Positions 24,251 to 31,831 of a DNA stretch of 64,000 bases are shown here, piece after piece; position 1 is the first letter of the stretch, and every line of letters begins with the position of its first letter. The notes below the pieces were generated by a model that saw only the letters and a program-made list of their open reading frames with translations, did no database searches and was not told the origin of the DNA. A program made the translations under genes and the position numbers. The stretch comes from Lentzea waywayandensis (GTDB taxonomy: Bacteria > Actinomycetota > Actinomycetes > Mycobacteriales > Pseudonocardiaceae). Where the stretch lies: NCBI RefSeq assembly GCF_900115955.1, contig NZ_FOYL01000009.1, positions 124,001-188,000 of the forward strand, written 5' to 3'.

Positions 24251-27103
24251 ATGGCAACGTCGCCATGGTTGCGCGCGCTCGCAGCCGCCCTGATCACCCT
24301 GTCTGCCACAGTTCTCCCCCATACCGCCAACGCGGCCACCACCCGTCTTGAGGCCGAGAACGCCGCGCTGTCCGGCGGTGCGGTCGTCCAGACCGATCAC
24401 ACCGGCTACACCGGCACCGGATTCGTCGGTGGCTTCACCGACGCCAACCGAGGTGGCGCCACCACGTCCTTCGCGTGGTCCGCACCGGCCGCCGGCACCT
24501 ACGCGCTCGCGTTGAAGTACGCCAACGGCACCGGCTCGCCGCGCACGCTGACACTCCGGGTCGACGGCACCGGGCCACGCCAGATCACCCTGCCCGCCAC
24601 GGCGAACTGGGACACCTGGAGTTCGGCACCGCTCTCCGTCCAGCTACCGGCAGGCGCGCACACCTTCGCGTACAGCTTCGGCTCTGCCGACAACGGCAAC
24701 GTGAACCTCGACCACCTCGAAGTCACGAACACCGTGACCGAGTCCGGTCCCGCGTACGAGGCGGAGAACGCGACGCTCAGCGGTGGCGCGGTTGCCCAGT
24801 CCGACCATCCCGGCTACACGGGCAGCGGCTTCGTCGGCGGGTACACCGACGCGAACCGGGGCACGGCGCGCACCACCTTCCGGGTCACGGCCGCGACCGC
24901 AGGTCAGCACGACCTCGCGATCCGGCTGGCGAACGGCACCGGCTCCGCCCGCACCCTGTCGCTGTACGTCGACGGCGCGAAACAGCGGCAGATCAGCCTG
25001 CCCACGACGGCGAACTGGGACACCTGGGCGACCACGACCGAACAGGTCACGCTGACGGCCGGGCAGCACGACGTCGCGCTGGCGTTCGACTCGGCCGACT
25101 CCGGCAACCTGAACCTCGACAGCCTCACCGTCAGCGCGGCGGTCCAGGCCGGGCCGGGCGAGGCCGAGTCGGCCTTCCGCTCCGGCGGCGCGTCCGTCCA
25201 AACGGGACTCGGCGGCTACGCGGGTTCCGGCTACGTCGCCGGGTTCGGCACGGTCGGTGCGCGCATCGTCCGGACCGTGAAGGCGGACAATGCCGGGAAC
25301 GCGACCATCGCCGTGCGGTTCCAGAACACGTCGAACGCCACGCTGGCGTTGACGGCGAACGGCCGGGACGCGGGCACCGTCTCGTTCGCGGCGGGCAGCG
25401 GCTGGCGCACCACGACGGCGACTGTGCCGTTGCGCGCGGGAGTCAACACCGTCGGCCTGACCAGCACGACCTCAGCAGACGTCGCGATCGACAGCATCTC
25501 GGCGACCGGCGAAGGCGCTCTTGCCCAGCGCGGCGCCACGGTGCCGTACGCGACCTACGAGGCAGAAGCCGCCACCACGAACGGCACGGTGCTGGCGGCG
25601 AGCCGCACGTACCGGCAGATCCAGTCCGAGGCCAGCGGCCGCAGGGCGGTGGTTCTCGACGCTGTGGGCGAGCACGTCACCGTCAAGCTCACCGCACCGG
25701 CGAACGGCCTCGTGCTGCGCTACTCGATCCCGGACAACGCGGCCGGCACCGGCCAGCGCGCACCGATCTCGTTGTACGCCAACGGAACCAAGCAGCGCGA
25801 CGTCACGCTGACGTCCGAGTACAGCTGGGTGTACGGCGACTACCCGTACTTCAACGACCCGGCACTGGGCGGCGGCCACCGGTTCTTCGACGAGACCAGG
25901 ATCCTGGGCGACTGGGCGGCCGGCACCGAGCTGAAGTTCCAGGTGGACACCGCGAACGCGCTCGCCTACGTGCTCGACTTCGTGGAGGCCGAAGCGGTGC
26001 CCGCAGCGGCGGCCGCGCCGGCGAACGCCGTGTCGATCACCTCGCACGGCGCCGTCCCGGACAACGGGTCGGACGCCACCGCCGCCATCACCGCGGCCAT
26101 CGCGGAGGGCGCCGCCCAGAACCGGCCGGTGTGGGTGCCGGCGGGCACGTTCCGCATCTCCTCGCGCATCAACGCGGGCAACGTCCGGATCATCGGCGCC
26201 GGGCCGTGGCACTCGGTCATCCAGGGCACCGGTGCCAGGGGCGGGTTCTTCGCCACTGGCAAGGTGACGATCGCCGACCTGGCGATCTTCGGCGACGTCC
26301 GGGTGCGCGAGGACAACGGCTCCGATCCCGCGCTGGAAGGCAACTTCGGCTCAGGTTCGCTGCTGCAGAACGTGTGGATCGAGCACACCAAGGTCGGTCT
26401 CTGGGCGGACAACGGCACCAACGGCCTGTACGCGGTCGGCCTGCGCGTCCGCAACACGTTCGCGGACGGCGTGAACCTGAACGGCGACATCGTCGACACC
26501 AGGGTCGACCAGTCCACGACGCGCAACAACGGTGACGACGGCCTCGCGATGTGGTCCGAGGGCGCACCGGTGACCCGGACCGCGTTCACCTACAACACGG
26601 TGCAGTTACCGGCGGGCGCGAACGGCATCGCGGTGTACGGCGGCGCGGACAACCGCATCGAGGACAACCACGTCTCGGACGTCGTCACCTCGGGATCCGG
26701 CATCGTCGTGAGCACCTGGCACCAACCGGTCCCGTTCAGCGGCACGACGACCGTGCGCCGCAACACCCTGCTGCGCGCGGGCAGCTTCGAACCGAACTGG
26801 AACTCGGCGATCGGCGCGCTGTGGATCTACACCGCGGACCACGAGATCCGCACGCCGGTGGTGATCAGCGACCTGACCATCACCGACAGCAGCTACCAGG
26901 GCGTGTTGATGAGCTGGCAGAAGACGATGACGCCGATCACCTTCGACAGGCTCACCATCGACGGCGCCACGTGGGGCTTCGAGATCCAGGCCGCCGGTAG
27001 CGGCACGATCTCCAACACCAAGGTCACCCGTGCGTCCTCCGGCGGGCTGCTCAACGCCCAGGGCTTCGCGCTGACGCTGGGAGGAGGCAACTCCGGTATC
27101 TGA
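24251..27103 (+). CDS. Secreted multi-CBM35 beta-helix glucanase, GH87-like (alpha-1,3-glucanase/mycodextranase)
   Basis: A 950-aa secreted protein. A signal peptide (to about 28, ending ANA) precedes two close CBM35-like repeats, each beginning LEAENA/YEAENA and containing the phrase GYTG.GFVGG.TDANRG. A third, weaker repeat and a further AEA-type module lead to a right-handed beta-helix catalytic domain from about 595. There D739, D762 and D763 have the spacing D-x22-DD, which matches the three catalytic aspartates I recall for GH87 alpha-1,3-glucanases, in the settings FADGVNL and NNGDDGLAMWS. It lies 17 bases after the MalG-type gene, so substrate cleavage, uptake and GH13 hydrolysis are co-expressed. 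The exact family should be treated as probable. Confidence 0.82.
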   Translation: MATSPWLRALAAALITLSATVLPHTANAATTRLEAENAALSGGAVVQTDHTGYTGTGFVGGFTDANRGGATTSFAWSAPAAGTYALALKYANGTGSPRTLTLRVDGTGPRQITLPATANWDTWSSAPLSVQLPAGAHTFAYSFGSADNGNVNLDHLEVTNTVTESGPAYEAENATLSGGAVAQSDHPGYTGSGFVGGYTDANRGTARTTFRVTAATAGQHDLAIRLANGTGSARTLSLYVDGAKQRQISLPTTANWDTWATTTEQVTLTAGQHDVALAFDSADSGNLNLDSLTVSAAVQAGPGEAESAFRSGGASVQTGLGGYAGSGYVAGFGTVGARIVRTVKADNAGNATIAVRFQNTSNATLALTANGRDAGTVSFAAGSGWRTTTATVPLRAGVNTVGLTSTTSADVAIDSISATGEGALAQRGATVPYATYEAEAATTNGTVLAASRTYRQIQSEASGRRAVVLDAVGEHVTVKLTAPANGLVLRYSIPDNAAGTGQRAPISLYANGTKQRDVTLTSEYSWVYGDYPYFNDPALGGGHRFFDETRILGDWAAGTELKFQVDTANALAYVLDFVEAEAVPAAAAAPANAVSITSHGAVPDNGSDATAAITAAIAEGAAQNRPVWVPAGTFRISSRINAGNVRIIGAGPWHSVIQGTGARGGFFATGKVTIADLAIFGDVRVREDNGSDPALEGNFGSGSLLQNVWIEHTKVGLWADNGTNGLYAVGLRVRNTFADGVNLNGDIVDTRVDQSTTRNNGDDGLAMWSEGAPVTRTAFTYNTVQLPAGANGIAVYGGADNRIEDNHVSDVVTSGSGIVVSTWHQPVPFSGTTTVRRNTLLRAGSFEPNWNSAIGALWIYTADHEIRTPVVISDLTITDSSYQGVLMSWQKTMTPITFDRLTIDGATWGFEIQAAGSGTISNTKVTRASSGGLLNAQGFALTLGGGNSGI

Positions 27104-27106
27104 CGC

Positions 27107-27155
27107 GATCCCGCTGCCGTCTCCCACACCGCTTCACGGGGACGGCAGCGGGATC
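27107..27155. terminator. Bidirectional terminator hairpin
   Basis: A perfect 15-bp stem (27107-27121 with 27141-27155) around a 19-base loop lies right after the glucanase stop. It also covers the last codons and stop of the converging DUF6510 gene. It can end transcription from both sides. Confidence 0.85.
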
Positions 27156-27403
27156 TCCAGGCTCACCGTGCCGCGCAGGTCGAGCCACGCGCGGTCGCGG
27201 CCGCGCACCAGCCGCAGCACGACCTCCTCGCAGTGCGGGCAACGCGCGACGATCCCCGGCGCGTTCTGGTAGACGCGCAGGGTCGCCACCGAGCCCCGGT
27301 AACCGCAGCCGGAGCACTGGCCGGTCGCCACGGTCAGGTCCACCGCGAAGATCTCTCGCAGGTCGCCCGCCAGCGCGTTGCCGTCGACGTGGTCGTCGCT
27401 CAT
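27134..27403 (-). CDS. DUF6510 family zinc-ribbon-like protein
   Basis: An 89-aa cytosolic protein resembling the DUF6510 family of actinomycetes. Two Cys pairs, CSGCG and CPHC, separated by about 25 residues form a probable zinc ribbon. It typically accompanies the flavin reductase and sulfite-oxidase-like genes that precede it here (13 bases upstream), so it probably belongs to their operon. The function is not known. Its 3' end is inside the terminator hairpin shared with the glucanase gene. Confidence 0.8.
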   Translation of the reverse strand: MSDDHVDGNALAGDLREIFAVDLTVATGQCSGCGYRGSVATLRVYQNAPGIVARCPHCEEVVLRLVRGRDRAWLDLRGTVSLEIPLPSP

Positions 27404-27416
27404 CGGTGCTCTCCTG

Positions 27417-28157
27417 TCAGCCGAAGCGTTCCGTGCGGACGCGGCGAGGGTCGTGGCCCAGTGCCACGAAGATGTCGGACACCGTCTCGACGAACCCGGT
27501 CGGCCCGCACACGAAGACGTTCGGGGCGAAGTCGGCCGGCCAGCCGTGGGTGTTCAAGGTGGCCAGCCCCAGGCGTTTCGGCGGCTCGGGCGAGCCTTCC
27601 GGGGCCTGGCGGGTGTACACGAGGTGCACGTCGAGGCCGGCGTCCTCACGGGCACGCCGCCGCAGCTCGTCGGCGTAGTAGACGTCCTCGGGCGTGCGCA
27701 CCGAGTAGATCAGCCGGAACGGGACGCGGCTGCCTTCCGCGGCCCGTGTGCGGATCATCGCCATCAACGGCGCGATGCCTGATCCGCCCGCCACGAGCGT
27801 CACCGGTGCCTGGTCGGCCGAGCGCCACACGAACCAGCCGCCGACCGGGCCGCGCAGTTCGATCCGGTCACCGGGCGAGAGCACGTCGCACAGGTACGGC
27901 GACACCTCGCCGTCCGCGACCCGTTGGACGCTCAGCTCGAACCGCTCCCCGTCCGGCGCGGAGGAGATCGAGTAGCTGCGCTGCACCGAGTAGCCGTCCT
28001 CGGCGGTCAGCCGGACGTCGACGTGCTGCCCCGGCAGGTGACCGGGCCAGCCGGGCACGTCGAACACCAGACCCCGCGCGCTCTTCGTGATGTCGGTGGC
28101 CTCGGCGAGTTCGGCCACCCGCCAGGTCAGTCGCCCTGATACCGCTGCTCGCGCCAT
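27417..28157 (-). CDS. Ferredoxin-NADP reductase-like flavoprotein
   Basis: A 246-aa oxidoreductase with an N-terminal FAD-binding barrel (about 10-105, with RSYSISSAPD, the RxYS motif) and an NAD(P)-binding domain (VAGGSGIAPLMAMI, then VFVCGPTGFVETV). It has no 2Fe-2S domain. It would supply electrons to the molybdenum enzyme encoded just upstream, whose 3' end it overlaps by 31 bases. ATG 28157 follows GGAG at 5 bases. Such pairs are common in actinomycetes and are often followed by a DUF6510 gene, as here. Confidence 0.9.
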   Translation of the reverse strand: MARAAVSGRLTWRVAELAEATDITKSARGLVFDVPGWPGHLPGQHVDVRLTAEDGYSVQRSYSISSAPDGERFELSVQRVADGEVSPYLCDVLSPGDRIELRGPVGGWFVWRSADQAPVTLVAGGSGIAPLMAMIRTRAAEGSRVPFRLIYSVRTPEDVYYADELRRRAREDAGLDVHLVYTRQAPEGSPEPPKRLGLATLNTHGWPADFAPNVFVCGPTGFVETVSDIFVALGHDPRRVRTERFG

Positions 28158-28726
28158 GGGTCTCCGTAGTCGTGGTAGCCCGCGCTTTCCCAGAAGCCGG
28201 GTTCGTCCTCGAGCAGCAACTGGATCCCGCGGACCCACTTCGCCGACTTCCAGAAGTACAGGTGCGGCACCAGCAACCGCGCCGGGCCACCGTGCTCGGG
28301 CGTGAGCTCGTCGCCGTCGTAGCGGTACGCGATCCACGCCTGGCCGTCGATCAGGTCTTCCAGCGGCAGGTTCGTGGTGTAGCCGCCGTAGGACTGGACG
28401 AGCGCGAAGTCCGCCGCCGTCTCGACGTCCTCCAGCAGGACGTCCAGCGAGACGCCCTTCCAGCGGGTGCCGAGTTTCGACCACTTGGTGACGCAGTGGA
28501 TGTCCGTGGTGATCTTCTCCGCGGGCAGTTCGATCAGCTGCTGCCACGACCAGTCGTAGCGCTGACCGGCCTCGGTGTTGATCGTGAACTGCCAGCGGTC
28601 GGTCGTCACTCGCGGCGTCGGCCCCGCCGTGAGGACCGGGAAGTCCTCTGCCAGGTACTGACCGGGCGGCAGCTGCACGTCCGGTGACTGGCGTCGCCCG
28701 GTGAAACCGGGAGAGACGATTGGCAT
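28127..28726 (-). CDS. Sulfite oxidase-like molybdopterin oxidoreductase
   Basis: A 199-aa enzyme of the sulfite-oxidase fold (MsrP-like, without the dimerisation domain). The conserved cofactor-binding Cys is in DIHCVTKWSKLGTRWKG, and further family blocks are YGGYTTNLPLEDL and GGPARLLVPHLYFWKSAKW. No Tat signal is seen, so unlike MsrP it is probably cytosolic. The start at ATG 28726 matches the family's MPIVSPGF-type N-terminus, but no ribosome site is clear. It is divergent from the crotonase gene with about 55 bases between. Confidence 0.88.
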   Translation of the reverse strand: MPIVSPGFTGRRQSPDVQLPPGQYLAEDFPVLTAGPTPRVTTDRWQFTINTEAGQRYDWSWQQLIELPAEKITTDIHCVTKWSKLGTRWKGVSLDVLLEDVETAADFALVQSYGGYTTNLPLEDLIDGQAWIAYRYDGDELTPEHGGPARLLVPHLYFWKSAKWVRGIQLLLEDEPGFWESAGYHDYGDPWREQRYQGD

Positions 28727-28781
28727 CGTGTCAGTAGACGACAGCGGCGCGCCGAACGCCACTGCTGATCACGGAGGTCAC

Positions 28782-29570
28782 ATGAACGTCAGGGTCGAGA
28801 TCACCGGCACCACGACGCTGATCTGGATGAACCGCCCGGACCGGCGCAACGCGGTCGACGGCCCGATGGCCGCTGAGCTGCGGGATGCCTTTCTGGCGTT
28901 CGAGGCGGACCCCACGCAACGGGTGGCGGTGCTCGCGGGCGAGGGCGGGACGTTCTGCGCGGGAGCGGACCTGAGCGTCGTCGGGGATCCGGCGCGGCGC
29001 AACGAGCTCGATCCCTCCGGCGGCGGCGCCGGTCCGATGGGACCGACCCGGTTGGAGCTGAGCAAGCCGGTGATCGCGGCGGTCAGCGGGTACGCGGTCG
29101 CGGGCGGGCTGGAACTGGCGCTGCTGGCCGACCTGCGGGTGGTCGAGAGCGACGCGGTGTTCGGGGTGTTCTGCCGGCGGTGGGGCGTGCCGTTGATCGA
29201 CGGTGGCACCGTGCGGCTGCGTCGGATCGTGGGGCTGGGGCGGGCGTTGGACCTGATCCTCACCGGACGTCCGGTGCACGCCGAGGAGGCGTTGGCGATC
29301 GGGCTGGCCAACCGGGTCGTCGAGCCTGGTCAGGCGGTGGTGGCCGCGCTGGAGCTGGCCGAGCAGATCGCCGGGTTCCCGTTCGAGTGCGTGCTGGCGG
29401 ACCGGGCGTCGACCTACGGCGGGCTCGACCTGCCGCTGGCCGAGGCGTTGCGGGCGGAGGGGGTGGCCGGGGTGCCGATCGTGGCTCGGGAAGGGGTGGC
29501 CGGCGCCGCCCGGTTCGCGGGCGGCGCCGGAAGGCACGGGAGGTTCGCAGACGACGGTGGCGAACGGTGA
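28782..29570 (+). CDS. Enoyl-CoA hydratase/isomerase family protein (crotonase)
   Basis: A 262-aa cytosolic crotonase. The oxyanion-hole segments are FCAGADLS (about 64-71) and GYAVAGGLELALLAD (about 104-118), both well formed. The usual hydratase Glu pair is not obvious after the second one: the segment GVFCRRWGVPLIDGGTVRLRRIVG has Asp in place of the second Glu. Isomerase or other crotonase chemistry is therefore possible. GGAGGT lies just upstream of ATG 28782. It is a single gene closed by a hairpin at 29590-29624. Confidence 0.9.
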   Translation: MNVRVEITGTTTLIWMNRPDRRNAVDGPMAAELRDAFLAFEADPTQRVAVLAGEGGTFCAGADLSVVGDPARRNELDPSGGGAGPMGPTRLELSKPVIAAVSGYAVAGGLELALLADLRVVESDAVFGVFCRRWGVPLIDGGTVRLRRIVGLGRALDLILTGRPVHAEEALAIGLANRVVEPGQAVVAALELAEQIAGFPFECVLADRASTYGGLDLPLAEALRAEGVAGVPIVAREGVAGAARFAGGAGRHGRFADDGGER

Positions 29571-29589
29571 GGTCCCGCGCGGGGCGACA

Positions 29590-29624
29590 CCTCCGGTCCG
29601 GCGCCGGCGGCACCGAACCGGAGG
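29590..29624. terminator. Convergent terminator hairpin
   Basis: An 8-bp stem CCTCCGGT (29590-29597) / ACCGGAGG (29617-29624) with a GC-rich loop lies between the converging crotonase and acylase genes, 20 and 16 bases from their stops. Confidence 0.6.
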
Positions 29625-29639
29625 CGCGAGCGATCAGCC

Positions 29640-31820
29640 TCAGCGAAGGTGCCGGACCGTCAGCTCAGGGTTGCGGGCGATCTCCCGTTCGGTGAACTCG
29701 CCCTTCACCCACTGCTTCCGCGCGTAGAGCCGTGCCTGGTCGGTGTGGTGCGGGGAGGCCGGATCAGCGGACTGGCCGTAGATCAGCATCGAGCTCATCC
29801 GCGGACCGTTCTTCGTCAGCTCGACCGCCATGACGAAGCTGGTGCCGTGCGGGATCTCCGGCGCGACTCCCGGCCGGGGCGGGCCGGGCACCGAGATCAC
29901 GTTGAAGCAGCCTTCCGGGCCGCGGCAGCCGTGGATCGGGATGCCCTCGTACTGCTGGACGGCGTCGAGCGGTACGTCCACCGCGACTCCGGCGACGCCG
30001 AACGCCCGGACCGTGTCGGCGAAGGCCCGCTGGACGCCGGGATCGGCCGCGTTGATGCCGCGCGGGGTGTGGACGGGGTCGGCCGGGTCGAACGGCACCT
30101 GCCACAGGTTCGTCCCCGGCCTGCCGCTCAACGCGATGAACGAACGCCAGAAGTAGGCGCCTCGGCTTTCTGGGCCGGTGTCGCCGGTTCCTGGCCAGCT
30201 CGCCAAGGTCGAACAGGCCGCGCGGACGTCCACGAGGCTGCCGTCGTTCGCGGGCAGGGTCGGGTTGGCCTGGCACATCGCGACGACCGCGGCTCGGCCC
30301 TGTTCGGCGGTGAGGTTGCGGTTGCCGAACATCGCCTGTTCCAGAGTGGACGGTGTGAAGGTGTTGGTGCCGATCATGTCCAGGCCCACGCGGGTGCGCG
30401 CGGACCGTTCTGTGCCGACGTCGCCGACGAGGGACGGGTAGCCGGTCAGCGGTGCGGCGGGGTTCGCGAGCCACGGGCTGTCGTTCATGTTGCTGACGTG
30501 GTCGCGCCGGATCAGGCTGGGCAGCCGGTGAGGGCCGAACCTGCCCGGCGTCACGGCGTCGGGGTCGGTGCCCCAGCCGCAGTCCGACCGGCTGCCGTCG
30601 AGGACCACCAAGCCGATGGGCGCGTTGACGCCGCAACGGGCGCGCTGCTCGTCGGTGACGTGCGGGACGACCTGGATGTCGCCGTAGTAGGCGGTTCCGG
30701 TGGCGTCCGAGGCGATCGTGTTGACCCACGGGAGGGCCTGGTGGCGAGTCAGCGCCTTCTGCAGATCGGGCACGCTGCGGGCTCGGGCGATGGCCAGCCA
30801 CTGGTCGATGACCTGAAGGTTGCCCTGGTTGGCGTCGCGCAGCACGAAGGCGGTGGTGTCCGTCCACCGCAACGCGCGGTCGTCCTCCACCACCGGGCCG
30901 TCCGGGGTGCGGTAGAGGGTTCTCGTGGTGTCGCCGACGGTGACCTGTTCGGCGATCATGCGCTGCGGCTTGCCGTCGACGAGGTAGCTGGTCGGGTCGC
31001 CGGGGACGAGCGTGAGTTGCGAGAGCGTGATCGTCTGCGCCTCGGACGCCGTGTGGGTCCAGCCGAGCCTGTCGTTGTGGCCGATGTTGACCACCGGCAC
31101 GCCGTACAGGCCCGCGCCGCTGACGTTCAGCTCGCCGGGGATCGTGAGGTGGTGCTGGTAGAAGCGCCAGGTGTCAGCCCAGTCGAAGTGCGGGTTGCCC
31201 AGCACCATGCCGGTACCGGCCGCGGTCGCCTGCCTGCCGAGCGCGATTCCGTTGCTGCCTGGGCGTTCGGTCGAGACGCGCGCGGGTGCCGCGAGCGCCG
31301 TTCCGGGCGGCTGGGCTGACACGAGTTGCTCCTGGAAGCCCTCGCTGCCGGTCAGTCCGGCGACCTGGTGGACGCGCCGCCACACGTCGATCTCGGTGAT
31401 CGGCCGCGCCCAGTTCCTGCAGGCTTCGGGCAGACCGTTCTGGGCGAGGTAGCGGTTGAACCCGGCCACGTAGCCGCGCACGAGATCCCGCGCCTGCTTC
31501 GACGGGCCGTGCGCGAGTTGCCGTTCGACCACCGCGGACTGGTTGAGGCGCTGGTAGTAGAGGTCACTGGCGAGGTTGTCCGGCCCGAACCAGCGGGAGC
31601 GCTCGGCGGACAGCGTCACGACGATCTCCGCCATGACGCAGGCGTTGTCCTCGGCGAACGCGTAGCCGAGTCCCTGGCCGACCCCGCGATAGTCATGAGC
31701 GAGCACGTGCGGAATGCCGTAGGAAGTTCGTCTGATCACCGTGCCGCTGTCGGCTACGGCGGCCGGGCTCGTGGCCAGAACCCCTGCTGCCACAAGCGAT
31801 AACGCGATGAACCTGCGCAT
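29640..31820 (-). CDS. Secreted penicillin acylase-family (Ntn) amidase
   Basis: A 726-aa Ntn hydrolase of the penicillin/acyl-homoserine-lactone acylase family. Signal peptide to about 23, alpha-chain region to about 188, then the autocleavage site before Ser189 in RPGSNGIALG. Ser189 would be the N-terminal nucleophile of the beta chain. NPHFDW a little further and an NMNDSPWLAN block near the middle of the beta chain supply the usual Asn residues. Substrates could be N-acyl homoserine lactones, lipopeptides or related N-acyl amides. A GGGGGA site precedes ATG 31820. It lies 11 bases downstream of the ABC permease gene, so it may be part of the exporter operon. Confidence 0.9.
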   Translation of the reverse strand: MRRFIALSLVAAGVLATSPAAVADSGTVIRRTSYGIPHVLAHDYRGVGQGLGYAFAEDNACVMAEIVVTLSAERSRWFGPDNLASDLYYQRLNQSAVVERQLAHGPSKQARDLVRGYVAGFNRYLAQNGLPEACRNWARPITEIDVWRRVHQVAGLTGSEGFQEQLVSAQPPGTALAAPARVSTERPGSNGIALGRQATAAGTGMVLGNPHFDWADTWRFYQHHLTIPGELNVSGAGLYGVPVVNIGHNDRLGWTHTASEAQTITLSQLTLVPGDPTSYLVDGKPQRMIAEQVTVGDTTRTLYRTPDGPVVEDDRALRWTDTTAFVLRDANQGNLQVIDQWLAIARARSVPDLQKALTRHQALPWVNTIASDATGTAYYGDIQVVPHVTDEQRARCGVNAPIGLVVLDGSRSDCGWGTDPDAVTPGRFGPHRLPSLIRRDHVSNMNDSPWLANPAAPLTGYPSLVGDVGTERSARTRVGLDMIGTNTFTPSTLEQAMFGNRNLTAEQGRAAVVAMCQANPTLPANDGSLVDVRAACSTLASWPGTGDTGPESRGAYFWRSFIALSGRPGTNLWQVPFDPADPVHTPRGINAADPGVQRAFADTVRAFGVAGVAVDVPLDAVQQYEGIPIHGCRGPEGCFNVISVPGPPRPGVAPEIPHGTSFVMAVELTKNGPRMSSMLIYGQSADPASPHHTDQARLYARKQWVKGEFTEREIARNPELTVRHLR

Positions 31821-31831
31821 CTGTGATCCCC

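Noticed and set aside
31597..31604. GAGCGCTC inside the penicillin-acylase gene
   Set aside because: It matches the LacI operator core by chance; it is in the coding region, lacks the flanking GA/TC bases and no promoter is near.
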